This document shows positions 8,406-18,503 of a stretch of DNA of 64,000 nucleotides, piece after piece. This stretch comes from Deltaproteobacteria bacterium Ga0077550 (GTDB taxonomy: Bacteria > Myxococcota_A > Polyangia > Nannocystales > Nannocystaceae). The stretch's first letter is position 1; the number at the start of each line of letters is the position of its first letter. The position numbers and the translations under genes are program-made. Below the pieces are notes generated by a model. The model was not told the DNA's origin. It did no database searches and saw only the letters and a list, made by a program, of their open reading frames with translations. The stretch is taken from positions 1 through 64,000 of the forward strand of contig LNFB01000175.1 in assembly GCA_001464385.1 (NCBI GenBank), written 5' to 3'.

Positions 8406-9221
8406 TCAGGGCCGCTCGGTGATGGTGATCGACCCGCCGGCCCGGACCTGGACCAGCACCGTCCCCGCGCCCACGCGCCGCCGCAGCGTGCGATCCGCGA
8501 GGGCCACGACCGCCTGCGTCCGGATCGAGATCCCATCGGCGGCCTCGAGGTCGAGGTCGAGATCGGCGCTGCCGGCCAGCTCGATCTCGACGTCGCCCTC
8601 GGCGTCGACGAACACCCGGCGTGGGCCGGCGTCCTGGACGAGGTCCACGCGACCCGAGTCGGTCTGGAGGTCGGCGTCGCCGGCGGTGCGCACGTCGATG
8701 TCGCCCACCTCGACCGCGATCGCCACACCCGCGTCGCCGCCGTCGACCACGACGTCACCGCGGCCGACGTCGATCGTCAAGGCGCCCCGCAGTCCGAACA
8801 CGTCGATGTCGCCGCGGTCGGTGTGCAGCTCGAGGTCGCGATCGGCCGGCAGCTCGACCGCCGCCAGCTCGAAGTCGACCAGCCCGCGCACGGCCAGCGG
8901 CACGTCGACCATGAGGCGACCGAGGCCGTCGTCGCGCTCGAAGACGAGGGCGGGCTGCTGGGCGTGGGCCTTCGCGTCGGCCTCGCTGCCGCCCGTGGCG
9001 AGGACGCGGCCCGCGTAGCGCAGGCGCTCGGGGCACGCGCCCGGGGCCGCGGGCTCGCAGGTCGCGACCGACATCGGCGTGCTCGGCAGATCGATGCGCA
9101 CCGCGACGACGCCCGCGAGATCGTGATCGCCGACGAGCTCGGCCTCGCCGCGCCACGCGAACACGCAGGCGCCGGCGACGAGGAGCGCGAGGCCGAGGGC
9201 GTGGCGACCGGGGCTCCGCAT
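8406..9221 (-). CDS. DUF4097-like beta-helical envelope protein
   Basis: 271 residues. N-terminal hydrophobic segment (about 9-23, LGLALLVAGACVFAW) acts as signal or anchor; AGAC could be a lipobox but lacks the usual length of charged region. From about residue 110 on the chain is a ladder of short strands with repeated D-x-x-(V/L) patterns (RGDIDVFG, RGDVVVDG, VGDIDVRTAG, SGRVDLVQDAG, EGDVEIELAG, SADLDLDLEA), the pattern of the DUF4097 'putative adhesin' beta-helix. No enzymatic residues evident. Its ATG overlaps the upstream stop (TGATG), so it is the last gene of the long phoH-to-here operon. Confidence 0.7.
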   Translation of the reverse strand: MRSPGRHALGLALLVAGACVFAWRGEAELVGDHDLAGVVAVRIDLPSTPMSVATCEPAAPGACPERLRYAGRVLATGGSEADAKAHAQQPALVFERDDGLGRLMVDVPLAVRGLVDFELAAVELPADRDLELHTDRGDIDVFGLRGALTIDVGRGDVVVDGGDAGVAIAVEVGDIDVRTAGDADLQTDSGRVDLVQDAGPRRVFVDAEGDVEIELAGSADLDLDLEAADGISIRTQAVVALADRTLRRRVGAGTVLVQVRAGGSITITERP

Positions 9222-10408
9222 CAGAAGTACACCTGCGGTCCGGCGACCAGCTCGAGGGTTGGGGCCCACCGCGGCAGCGCCTTGCCGCCGCCGTAGTAAC
9301 GGGTCGCCAGCGGCACCGAGAGCCGCGGCCCGACGTCGAGGGAGAGGCGATCGAGGACGAAGACGCGGGTCTCGAGCTGCGCGTAGACGATCGCGCCGAA
9401 ACGGCCGTGCTCGCTGGGCGCCTCGGCGTCGGGGTCGGCGGGCGCGGGGAGCGTCGGGCGGCCGCTGGTGCCCTGGAAGATCACGCCCCCGGCGACGACG
9501 AGCCACACGCGATCGCGCTGCAGCACGCGGCCGGCGACGCGCAGGCCCGCCTGGAGCGTCACGCGTCCGCCGGATCGAGCGTGGACGCCGAGGTCGGCGA
9601 CGCCGATCGACAGCCGCGGCGCGACCTGGCCCATGACCGCGAGCGTGAGATCCTCGTAGCGCGCCATCGCGGGCTCGCCGGGTCGCAGGCCCACGGTGCT
9701 CGCCCGCTGGAGCGAGAGCGCGACCGCGTGGCCGACCCGTGGCTGCAGTGGCTTGCCCTTCGCGCGGCGCCAGGCATCGGCGGCCTGCCCGATCCACAGC
9801 AGCGCGAGGGCGTCGGTGGTGACGACGAAGGCGCCGTGGCGCAGGGCCTCGCGGGCCGCCGAGCGACCGGGGTCACCGAGCGCGGTGCCCTCGTCGCGCG
9901 GCGCCGCCAGGCCGAGGGCGATCGCGCCGAAGCCCAGCCCCGCCGCGGCGGCGAACGTGCCGAACGCGGCGCCCGGCCGGCGCGCGACGGCATAGCCGGC
10001 GCCCGGGACGAAGGCACCCGCGAGCGGGGCGACCCACGGGTGGCGCACGGGGCCACGGCGAGACGGGGGCCTGGCGCGACCCGGCGGCGGTGGCAGGGTG
10101 GCGACGGGCGCTGCCTCGGGGGTTGCCTCGGCGACGCCCTCGGGTGGGCCGAGCTCGAGCCGCTCGCCCTCGCCGAGGTGCACCGGCGTGCGGCGTCCAT
10201 CGGGGCCGACGACGACGTAGTCCCCCGCCGGCGCGCCGATCGACGTCGGGGCCCCTGGACGCACCACGAAGGTCGCGACCGGCGTGCCGTCGCTCGCCTC
10301 GAGTCGATGCTCGCCGGCCGCCCGTGGCTCGCGGGGCGCGGCGCTCGCGACGGCCGCGGTCGACAGCGTCGACGCGAGCACGAGCCCGCCCAGCCACGCC
10401 CCGCGCAT
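9221..10408 (-). CDS. Secreted/outer-membrane hypothetical protein, 395 aa
   Basis: Signal peptide at the N-terminus (GGLVLASTLSTAAVASA, about 7-23), then a small beta region resembling a PEGA-like element (HRLEASDGTPVATFVV...GDYVVVGPDGRRTPVHLGEGE), a Pro-rich linker, hydrophobic segments (about 125-175) and a C-terminal half made of alternating strands (LTLAVMGQVAPRLSIGVADLGVHARSGGRVTLQAGL..., ending ELVAGPQVYF). The aromatic last residue and alternating strands suggest a membrane beta-barrel. No family recognised. Coupled to both neighbours by TGATG overlaps. Confidence 0.65.
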   Translation of the reverse strand: MRGAWLGGLVLASTLSTAAVASAAPREPRAAGEHRLEASDGTPVATFVVRPGAPTSIGAPAGDYVVVGPDGRRTPVHLGEGERLELGPPEGVAEATPEAAPVATLPPPPGRARPPSRRGPVRHPWVAPLAGAFVPGAGYAVARRPGAAFGTFAAAAGLGFGAIALGLAAPRDEGTALGDPGRSAAREALRHGAFVVTTDALALLWIGQAADAWRRAKGKPLQPRVGHAVALSLQRASTVGLRPGEPAMARYEDLTLAVMGQVAPRLSIGVADLGVHARSGGRVTLQAGLRVAGRVLQRDRVWLVVAGGVIFQGTSGRPTLPAPADPDAEAPSEHGRFGAIVYAQLETRVFVLDRLSLDVGPRLSVPLATRYYGGGKALPRWAPTLELVAGPQVYF

Positions 10409-11319
10409 CACCGGATCACCTCGGTCGTCTCGCCCGCGACGTGGCCGACGTGGATCGGGCCGTCGCCCCGCGCGTACGCGTGGCTCATGTGCGCGCTGCG
10501 ATGCGCGACGCCGACGCCGCCGTGGGCGTCGAGCAGGATGAGGCCGCAGGTGATCGACGCGTCGTCGCCGACGACCGCGTCGCAGACGGCCTGGGCCGCC
10601 GCCGTCGCCGAGAGGCCCGCGCGGATCCGGAGCAGCGCGTCGTAGCAGGCGACGCGGCGCAGGATCGCCTCGCCCACGCCGGTCGCACAGGCCGCGCCGA
10701 GGCCATCGGCGGCGTAGTAGCCGGCGCCGGGGATCGGCGAGTCGCCGACGCGGCCCGGCGTCTTGAGCAGCACCCCGCCGGTGGAGCACGCCGCGGCGAC
10801 GTGGCCGTCGGCATCGATCGCGATCGCGCCGACGGTGTCGGCCTGGCCGTTGGCGTCCGCGATCCCGGCGCGCGCGGCCTCCCAGCGCGCCTGGGCCTTC
10901 GCCGTCCACACCGCGTCGCGGCCGAACTGGCCGACCCCTTGGGCCCGGGCGAACCGCACGGCGCCGTCGGCCGCGAGCATGCAGTGGCCGGATCGCTCGA
11001 GCACCGCGCGCGCCACGTTGATCGCGTCGCCGAGCTCGGGCACCGCCGCGATCGCCCCGACGGCGAGATCGCGGCCGCGCATGAGCCCCGCGTCGACCTC
11101 GACGATGCCGTCGGCGTCGAGGCACGCGCCGCGGCCGGCGTTGAACACCGGGTCGTCCTCCATCACGCGCACCGCGGCGACCACCGCGTCGAGCACATCG
11201 CCGCCCTGCAGCGCGCGTCGCCCCGCCGCGACGGCGCGCTCGACCCCGGCGCGCGCCGCCGCGAGGTTCTCGGCGGCGATGCGACCCGCGCCGCCGTGCA
11301 CGAGGATCGTGGGGATCAC
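10408..11319 (-). CDS. Isoaspartyl peptidase / plant-type L-asparaginase (Ntn hydrolase)
   Basis: 303 residues of the N-terminal-nucleophile hydrolase family T2. The chain starts PTILVHGGAG (family VHGGAG signature), has FNAGRGACLDADG, and carries the autoprocessing site at GQADTVGAIAIDADGHVAAACSTGG (about 160-184, given here in parts), where Thr after Asp would become the nucleophile after self-cleavage. GRVGDSPIPGAGYYA and ACATGVGE match the substrate-binding loops. It removes isoaspartyl residues from peptides or hydrolyses asparagine, in the cytosol as no signal is present. GTG 11319 overlaps the ybeY stop (GTGA). Confidence 0.9.
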   Translation of the reverse strand: MIPTILVHGGAGRIAAENLAAARAGVERAVAAGRRALQGGDVLDAVVAAVRVMEDDPVFNAGRGACLDADGIVEVDAGLMRGRDLAVGAIAAVPELGDAINVARAVLERSGHCMLAADGAVRFARAQGVGQFGRDAVWTAKAQARWEAARAGIADANGQADTVGAIAIDADGHVAAACSTGGVLLKTPGRVGDSPIPGAGYYAADGLGAACATGVGEAILRRVACYDALLRIRAGLSATAAAQAVCDAVVGDDASITCGLILLDAHGGVGVAHRSAHMSHAYARGDGPIHVGHVAGETTEVIR

Positions 11320-11792
11320 GACCGGCCTCCGTAGGGCCGCACGGGCGCCGCGATCGAGGCGCTGCGGGCCGCGCGGAGCTCTGCACGCAACATCCGCCGC
11401 GCGTCGGGGCGCCGGCCGTGGTCGTGGCCGATCAGGTGCGAGACGCCGTGCACGACCAGCTGCACGGCCTCGTCGGCCCAGCCCTGCGCGCTGGCCACGG
11501 CCGCCTGCCGGCGCACCTGATCCCAGTCGATCGCGATGTCGCCGAGGCCGAGCCCCGCGTCCTCGTCGCCCGGGAACGAGAGGACATCGGTCGCGTGCGC
11601 GGTGCCGAGGTGGCGGCGGTGCAGCTCGATCATCGTCGCGTCGCCGACGATCCGCAGGCCCAGCGTCCGCAGCGACGCCGTCGAGAGCCCGAGGCGACGG
11701 CCCGCCCGCGTGGCGACCTCGGCGAGCCGACGTCGCGTGTCGCGATCGACCGCCGCCTGGACGTCGCGATCGACCTGCACGCGCACGATCAT
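11316..11792 (-). CDS. ybeY: Endoribonuclease YbeY (16S rRNA maturation)
   Basis: 158 residues. The zinc site VHGVSHLIGHDH (about 114-125) matches the family H-G-x-x-H-L-x-G-x-D-H, and the upstream ATDVLSFP (about 68-75) is the second invariant block. YbeY is a single-strand endoribonuclease needed for 16S rRNA 3' processing and 70S quality control. It is commonly next to phoH, and here it lies four genes downstream in the same operon. ATG 11792 overlaps the stop of the HD-GYP gene (ATGA), and its own stop overlaps the next GTG. Confidence 0.95.
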   Translation of the reverse strand: MIVRVQVDRDVQAAVDRDTRRRLAEVATRAGRRLGLSTASLRTLGLRIVGDATMIELHRRHLGTAHATDVLSFPGDEDAGLGLGDIAIDWDQVRRQAAVASAQGWADEAVQLVVHGVSHLIGHDHGRRPDARRMLRAELRAARSASIAAPVRPYGGRS

Positions 11793-13651
11793 GCCTGTGG
11801 CACCCCGAGGCAGTCGAACACGCGGGCGCCGATGAACAGATCGAGCACGTCGCGGTCGACCTTGCCCGCGCTCGCCTCGCCGCGGAGGATCTCGAGCGCC
11901 TGCGGCATCGGGACCGCGCGCTTGTACGGGCGATCGGAGGCGGTGAGCGCGTCGAAGATGTCGGCGACCGTCATCATGCGGGCCTGCAGCGGGATGCCCC
12001 CCGCGGCGACCCGCGAAGGATAGCCGGATCCATCGAGGTATTCGTGGTGCTTGCCCGCGATGTCGGGCACGCCCTGCAGATCGCGGCCCCAGGGGATCCG
12101 CACCAGGAAGTTGTACGTGTGCGTGACGTGCTGCTGGATCTCGTCGCGCTCCGACGCGGTGAGGCTCCCGCGGCGCACGGTGAGCGCGAGGAGATCGTCG
12201 TGGCCGATGGGCTTGACGACGGCGCCGACGTCGTCGACGAACGACAGGTTCGCGATCTCGACGAGCTTCGAGCTCACCGCCTGGGGCAGGATCGTCGGCT
12301 CGTTCGCGGCACGGACGGTGGCGATCGCCTCCTCGAGCTGCGCGAGCTCGGCGGCGTGCGCCACCACGAGGTCCGTGTCGTCCCGGCCCTGCCGCAGGCG
12401 AAGGAGCTGCTGCTCGAGCAGCCGGACGCGGAGCGCCGTCCGCATGTGCGCGAACCGGGCGTGGAGCAGCTCGGCCTGGGTCGGGAACAGCTTCTTGGCC
12501 TTGACGAGGACCTCCTCGCGCACGCCGACCTTGCCGAAGTCGTGCAGCAGTCCCGCGTACTCGACCTCGCGGAGCTGCTCGCGGGAGTACTGCACGTCGC
12601 GGAACGGGCCCGATGGCGCCGCGTCGGCGGCCTTGGCCAGGGCAACGGTGAGATCGGCGACCCGCTGACTGTGGCCGCTCGTCGTTGGATCGCGCTGCTC
12701 GATGGCGTGGACGCTGGCGCGGACGAAGCCCTCGAACAGCGCCTGGATCTCGGCGTAGAGGCGGGCGTTCTCCAGCGCCACCGCCCCCTGCGAGGCCAGC
12801 GCGTTGCACACGACCTCGTCCTCGTTCGCGAATGCCTCGACGCGCCGCGCGAAGTCCTCGGGGGTCTTGAGCGGCGCGCGATCGCGGCGCGCGTTGATCA
12901 GCTGGATGACGCCCAGGACCCGGCCGTCGGGCGTGATCATCGGCACCGTGAGCATCGATCGCGTCTGGTAGCCGAAGCGCTGATCGAAGCTGCGATCGTG
13001 GTTCCACGGCGGCATCGTCGCGGCCGGGTCGTTGTCCGCGTAGAGATCGTCGACGCGGACGGTCCGGGCCCGCAGCACGGCGCTGCCGACGATCGATTGC
13101 GCCGTCACCGGGAACGAGAACTCCGAGAGGTCCGCGGCGACGGAGTCGTTGTGCGAGACCTTGAAGACCAGCCGCTCGCGGTCGCCCTCGACGAGGTAGA
13201 TGGTGCCGGCGTCGGCGTGGGTGAACTCGCGGGCATACTCGAGGATCATCGCGAGCAGCCGGGCCGGGTCGCGCTCGGCGTTCAGCGCGGTCCCCAGCGT
13301 GATGAGGCGATCGGCCTTGCGCGCTTGATCGTAGTCGGCCGCGGCGCGCAGGGCCTCGCCGACGGTGCGCTCGACCATCAGGGTGCTCGCGGGCAGCGGC
13401 AGCACGTGCACCCGCGGCGTCCGCAGGCGGGCGAGCGCCACGGACAGCTCCTCTGTCGGCGCGACCGCGAGCAGCACGTCGTACTCCTCGGGGGGCCACG
13501 ACGTGCGCGCGTCGAGGACGACCACGTGCGCGCGCTTGTGGGTGATCGACAGGCTGCCGTCGGCGAGCACGTCGACGCGGCCCCACGTGCCCGCGCGCCC
13601 CAGCACGTGGGCGCGAACCTGGGCCCAGTCGGCCAGAGGGCGTCCGCTCAC
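11789..13651 (-). CDS. GAF - HD-GYP domain phosphodiesterase (c-di-GMP type)
   Basis: 620 residues, cytosolic. About 1-120: receiver-like N-terminal region lacking clear phosphoacceptor. About 140-310: GAF domain (DPARLLAMILEYAREFTHADAG start, AVALENARLYAEI end). About 320-620: HD-GYP domain with HSQRV, LLHDFGKVGV (HD pair near 370), HHEYLDGSGYP (about 532-542) and the GYP-associated ADIFDALTASDRPYK. All metal-ligand positions of active c-di-GMP phosphodiesterases are present. Unusual is a segment of about 140 residues between HDFGK and HHE that includes a coiled-coil-like stretch. GTG 13651 overlaps the upstream stop (GTGA). Placed between phoH and ybeY, where other bacteria often carry the membrane HD phosphodiesterase PgpH. 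Confidence 0.85.
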   Translation of the reverse strand: MSGRPLADWAQVRAHVLGRAGTWGRVDVLADGSLSITHKRAHVVVLDARTSWPPEEYDVLLAVAPTEELSVALARLRTPRVHVLPLPASTLMVERTVGEALRAAADYDQARKADRLITLGTALNAERDPARLLAMILEYAREFTHADAGTIYLVEGDRERLVFKVSHNDSVAADLSEFSFPVTAQSIVGSAVLRARTVRVDDLYADNDPAATMPPWNHDRSFDQRFGYQTRSMLTVPMITPDGRVLGVIQLINARRDRAPLKTPEDFARRVEAFANEDEVVCNALASQGAVALENARLYAEIQALFEGFVRASVHAIEQRDPTTSGHSQRVADLTVALAKAADAAPSGPFRDVQYSREQLREVEYAGLLHDFGKVGVREEVLVKAKKLFPTQAELLHARFAHMRTALRVRLLEQQLLRLRQGRDDTDLVVAHAAELAQLEEAIATVRAANEPTILPQAVSSKLVEIANLSFVDDVGAVVKPIGHDDLLALTVRRGSLTASERDEIQQHVTHTYNFLVRIPWGRDLQGVPDIAGKHHEYLDGSGYPSRVAAGGIPLQARMMTVADIFDALTASDRPYKRAVPMPQALEILRGEASAGKVDRDVLDLFIGARVFDCLGVPQA

Positions 13652-14463
13652 GCCGCGAGTATACGGGCACCGGGCGGCGCCGCGACGCGCAAGCTGGCCC
13701 GCGGACGGCCTCCGGCGCGGTGCAGCTCGAGCCGGGCGCCTGCGGGCAAGCCGGCGGAGTTCGGCCGGAACGCTCCGCCGTGCGGCACGCGGGGGTCGGG
13801 CCGCACCTCGAACACCACCTCGATCTCGTCGCCGAGGACGTCGCCGAGATCGGCGAACGCGCGGACCTCCACGACCGGGTCGGCCGGGCCCATCGCCGCG
13901 GCATCCATCACCATCGCGACGAGCACGGGCAGGAGCGCGGCACCCTCCCCCGGCGCCTCGAGGCCCGCCGACGCGTGCATCGCGACGTGGTGTCCGGTCG
14001 CCGTGAGCACGGCGATCTCGACCTCGCGCAGGAGCGCGGCGACCGAGAACACGGGCGGCGGCGCAAACACGATCTCCTCGCCGCCGCGTGCCGCCTTCTC
14101 GGCGCGGGGCGACTTCGTGCCGCGGGGCGACCTCGCGGGAGCGCCGGTCGTCGTCGCGGCCGAGGGTGCCGTCGTCGCCGGGACCGACGGTGCCGACGTC
14201 GCAGGGACCGACGGTGCCGTCGTGGCGCCGAGCGGCCTCGCCTCCGCGTCGCCTCGCAGCGCCGTGATCAGTCCGCCGAGCTGCCGCGTCGCGGTGACCA
14301 GCATCGCCATCACCTCGCGCACGCGCTCGGGCTCGGGCGGCGGATCGCTCCACGGCGCCAGCGGACCCGCCAGCATCTGCACCGCCATCTGCACCGTCGC
14401 GCTCGCGTCGCGCAGCGCAGCCCAGGTCGCGGGCGGTGCGTCGGGTTTCCGGCCGTCGATCAT
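13648..14463 (-). CDS. Degenerate histidine-kinase-like protein
   Basis: 271 residues. About 10-80 is helical (DASATVQMAVQMLAG..., VREVMAMLVTATRQLGGLITALRGD), similar in spacing to a dimerisation helix pair but without a phosphoacceptor His. A linker with repeats of APSVPAT/TAPS (about 85-110) leads to a domain with FSVAALLREVEIAV, LLPVLVAMVMDAAAMG (N-box-like position) and AGLPAGARLELHRAGGRPRASLRV (G2-box-like, in parts). The N-box Asn and the DxGxG motif are absent, so ATP turnover is unlikely. I infer a signalling partner of the HD-GYP protein, to which it is coupled by a four-base GTGA overlap. Could equally be an unrelated helical protein. Confidence 0.55.
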   Translation of the reverse strand: MIDGRKPDAPPATWAALRDASATVQMAVQMLAGPLAPWSDPPPEPERVREVMAMLVTATRQLGGLITALRGDAEARPLGATTAPSVPATSAPSVPATTAPSAATTTGAPARSPRGTKSPRAEKAARGGEEIVFAPPPVFSVAALLREVEIAVLTATGHHVAMHASAGLEAPGEGAALLPVLVAMVMDAAAMGPADPVVEVRAFADLGDVLGDEIEVVFEVRPDPRVPHGGAFRPNSAGLPAGARLELHRAGGRPRASLRVAAPPGARILAA

Positions 14464-14572
14464 CAGGTTGGCTGTCGTATCGGCCTGCGGTCGGTGCCCG
14501 CACGATCGTGGGCCGAAGCGACGCGCGCCTGGCCTACGACGGTCCGTCGCGCCCTCGGGGTTGTCCCGATGG

Positions 14573-16306
14573 TCAGCGGGTCTCGCGGCGACGACGGCCG
14601 CGCCGACGCAGCGCCGAGGTGCGGCCGTGCGAGCCGTCGTCGGCGAACGGCGGCGGCAGCAACGGCTCGTGGAAGCCCGTGGTGCTGCCCTGCTGCATCT
14701 CGACCTCGGACAGGAGGATCGCCGGTGCGATGCCGCTGACCGGGATCGATCCGCTCTCGGCGTAGCAGTAGCCCTGATCGAGATCGGGATCGCCTCCGAA
14801 CGCGACGATGCGCTGCAGCGCCGACAGCGGCGTGCCGATCAGCTCGATGTCGCGCACGCGCCGGCGCTTCCCCGTCTCGACGTCGAGCAGCCACACCTCG
14901 GCCGGCTCGCCCTTGAACACCTGGAAGTCGTAGGCCTGGGTCTGCGTCTCGCCCGCGCGGACGCGGTGGATGATGAGCGCGTGGCGCCGCCCCTGCGACT
15001 TTGCGACCTCGACGAGCTTCGCCTCGAGCTGCTCCCACGTGAGCGCGGTGCCGGGCCGCGGCTCGACCACGAAGTTGGCCATGCGCGCCGTCGGCGGCTG
15101 CACGCCGTCGTGCCGGCCGTGGCCGTTGCTCTTCGACGAGACCGCCGTCGGGTTGCGGCTCTGCAGGAAGCCCTTCAGCACGCCGTCCTCGACCAGCGTC
15201 GCCCGCATCGCCGGCACGCCCTGATCGTCGACGCGGTAGCTGCCGTACACCGAGCGATCGCCCAGGCGGGTGATCGTGGGGTCGTCGAAGACGTCGAGGC
15301 CCTTGGGCAGGATCCGCTGGCCGACCTTCTGCGCGAACGTGCGGGTCTCGCCGCGCGCGACCAGGCGCTCGCCCTCGAGCCGGTGGCCCAGCGCCTCGTG
15401 GAAGAGGGTGCTGGCGGCCTGGCCGGCCAGCAGCGCGGGCCCGATGAACGAGCCGGGGGTCTCGGCCTTCTGCAGCTCGCCGAGCTCGACGATCACGTCG
15501 TCGAGCAGGCGCTCGAGCGTGGCGCGGCTGGGGACCTCCTCGACCGAGCGCATGTACAGATCGCGCGAGGCCTCGGTGTAGACCCCGTCGTCGGTGAGGA
15601 TCCAGCCGCCGATCGACAGCTCGACGAAGGTGTCCTCGGTGACGACGCGGGTCCCCTCCGAGGTCGCGAGCCAGCGGTGGACGCGCTCGGCGACCAGCGT
15701 GATGGCGGGGTCGTGCACCTCGGGGTGCTGCAGGAACCGCCGCGACAGATCGCGGAGCATCCCCTCCCACGCCGCGCGTGGGAACGGGTCGTGGCGCAGC
15801 TCCTCGCGGTGGACGAGCGGGGTCTCGCGGCTGAAGGCGTCGACCTCGTCCCGCAGGTACTCGCTCACCAGCGCCTTGCGATGGTCGTAGTAGTCCTGCT
15901 GGGCCTCGTCGAACTTGAGCTGGCTCAGCTTCCACAGCGACACCTGCAGCGCCGCGAGGTCGAGGTCGTCGGGGGCATCGACCCAGTCCGAGCTCTCGCG
16001 CTCCTCGGCGCGGGTGTCGAGCCCGCCGTCCATGACGTTGTCGAACTTGTGGCTGCCGACCCGGACGTCGGCGTAGATCTGCGATTGCACCGCCTCGCGC
16101 GCCTTCACGAGCGAGCCGTAGGCCGCCTTCAGGCGCAGCGTGTGCGCCCGCCGCAGCGTGTACTGCATGAAGTACGGCTTGGGGCTGCCGGGGACCTGCA
16201 GCCCATCCATGGATCGGGTCAGCTCCCGCGCCATCACCTCCAACACGCTGTCGCGTGCGGTGGAGCGGGGGAGCGGTTCGAGGATCGGCAGCGAGCGGGC
16301 AGCCAT
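14573..16306 (-). CDS. TldD/PmbA-family metalloprotease
   Basis: 577 residues from ATG 16306. The zinc site FHEALGHRLEGE (about 301-312) matches the TldD HExxxH motif, and the C-terminal glycine-rich IVAFGGDPDLDQGYCYAESGSIPVSG region plus VSGIAPAILLSEVEM fit the family fold. TldD with TldE cleaves unfolded peptides, matures some RiPPs and degrades CcdA in enterobacteria. No TldE partner was found in this window. The N-terminal region (about 1-200) is longer and more divergent than in E. coli TldD, as in the group often labelled 'peptidase U62'. In-frame ATGs also exist at 16345 and 16321. Same strand and probable operon with phoH, 59 bases upstream. Confidence 0.8.
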   Translation of the reverse strand: MAARSLPILEPLPRSTARDSVLEVMARELTRSMDGLQVPGSPKPYFMQYTLRRAHTLRLKAAYGSLVKAREAVQSQIYADVRVGSHKFDNVMDGGLDTRAEERESSDWVDAPDDLDLAALQVSLWKLSQLKFDEAQQDYYDHRKALVSEYLRDEVDAFSRETPLVHREELRHDPFPRAAWEGMLRDLSRRFLQHPEVHDPAITLVAERVHRWLATSEGTRVVTEDTFVELSIGGWILTDDGVYTEASRDLYMRSVEEVPSRATLERLLDDVIVELGELQKAETPGSFIGPALLAGQAASTLFHEALGHRLEGERLVARGETRTFAQKVGQRILPKGLDVFDDPTITRLGDRSVYGSYRVDDQGVPAMRATLVEDGVLKGFLQSRNPTAVSSKSNGHGRHDGVQPPTARMANFVVEPRPGTALTWEQLEAKLVEVAKSQGRRHALIIHRVRAGETQTQAYDFQVFKGEPAEVWLLDVETGKRRRVRDIELIGTPLSALQRIVAFGGDPDLDQGYCYAESGSIPVSGIAPAILLSEVEMQQGSTTGFHEPLLPPPFADDGSHGRTSALRRRGRRRRETR

Positions 16307-16365
16307 GCGAACAACCGGCATAGCCGGCGGCACCGAATCCGGCAAGAACTGCAGCGGAACGCCGT

Positions 16366-17430
<1,065 letters not shown>

Positions 17431-17469
17431 GCGGGCCGAGCGGCCAGACTATGGTAAGGCAGGCCGACC

Positions 17470-18387
17470 ATGACGGTATCACGGGGAGGCGCCGACGAAA
17501 ACCCAGGGCAACCCGGATCTTCGGACGTGTCGGCGCCGACGGTCGACGTCGATGCCGAGGCGGGTTCTGATTCCGGCGCGCCGCGCCACCGCGCGCTGGG
17601 TCTGCGCGACGGGATGCCAGGCCTACGGGATCTCATGGACCGCCTCCTCGGCGAGGGCGGCTGCCCGTGGGATCGCGCGCAGACCCTCCAGAGCCTCCGC
17701 CCCTATCTGCTCGAGGAGGCCCACGAGGTGCTCGAGGCGATGGACGATCCGAAGCGGCACCGCTCGGAGCTCGGGGATCTGTTGTTCCAGATCGTCTTCC
17801 ACGCCGCGCTGCGCGAGCGCGAGGGGGCCTTCGATCTCGACGACGTGATCGCGGGCCTGCGCGAGAAGATGATCGATCGCCACCCCCACGTCTTCGGGCC
17901 CGAGCCCGAGGCGCTGAACGCCGACGAGGTGTCGCGGCGCTGGGAGGCGCGCAAGCAGGCGCGGCCGGAGCGGGACGTCGGTGATCTCGGCGTGCCCACC
18001 ACCCTGCCCGCGCTGCACCGCGCCAGCCGCCTCCAGGACAAGGCCGCGGCGCTGGGGTTCGACTGGCCCGACGTCGGCGGCGCCCTCGCCAAGCTCGACG
18101 AGGAGCTCGGCGAGTTCGCCGAGGCCCGCACCCGCGGCGACCTCGAGGAGATCCGCGACGAGCTCGGCGATGTGCTGTTCGTCCTCGTGCGCATCGCCGG
18201 CAAGCTCGGCCTCGACGCCGAGGCGGCCCTCGCCCGGACCAACGCGAAGTTCGAGCGCCGCTTCGGCCACGTGCTGCGGGCCGTCGCGGCGCAGGGGCGC
18301 GACCCGGCGGAGGTCGGGCTCGCCGGCCTCGACGCGCTGTGGAACGACGCGAAGCGCGCGGAGCGATCCGGCGGCGCGCGAACCTAG
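17470..18387 (+). CDS. mazG: Nucleoside triphosphate pyrophosphohydrolase MazG
   Basis: 305 residues with the two MazG repeats. First: GGCPWDRAQTLQSLRPYLLEEAHEVLEA (about 62-89) with EExxE and, further on, ELGDLLFQIVFHA (ExxD). Second: DKAAALGFDWP...KLDEELGEFAEA and IRDELGDVLFVLVRIA (about 236-251). MazG hydrolyses NTPs to NMP and PPi, cleaning the nucleotide pool and affecting ppGpp. The first about 45 residues are an extra acidic leader. ATG 17470 is divergent from phoH, 39 bases away; the gap holds back-to-back hexamers (TATGGT for mazG, TAGTCT for phoH). Confidence 0.93.
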   Translation: MTVSRGGADENPGQPGSSDVSAPTVDVDAEAGSDSGAPRHRALGLRDGMPGLRDLMDRLLGEGGCPWDRAQTLQSLRPYLLEEAHEVLEAMDDPKRHRSELGDLLFQIVFHAALREREGAFDLDDVIAGLREKMIDRHPHVFGPEPEALNADEVSRRWEARKQARPERDVGDLGVPTTLPALHRASRLQDKAAALGFDWPDVGGALAKLDEELGEFAEARTRGDLEEIRDELGDVLFVLVRIAGKLGLDAEAALARTNAKFERRFGHVLRAVAAQGRDPAEVGLAGLDALWNDAKRAERSGGART

Positions 18388-18503
18388 GCGAGCGCGGGCG
18401 GGCCTTCGCGCGCGGCCCACCTTCGCCGCACGATCCATCCCTCGCGGCGACGATGCGGGTGGCCGCGGTCGCGCGCGTGAACTAGATTGGAATTTGCCCC
18501 CCG

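Noticed and set aside
14573-16306. RiPP maturation locus around the TldD-like protease
   Set aside because: No TldE partner, precursor-like short ORF or modification enzyme lies next to it.
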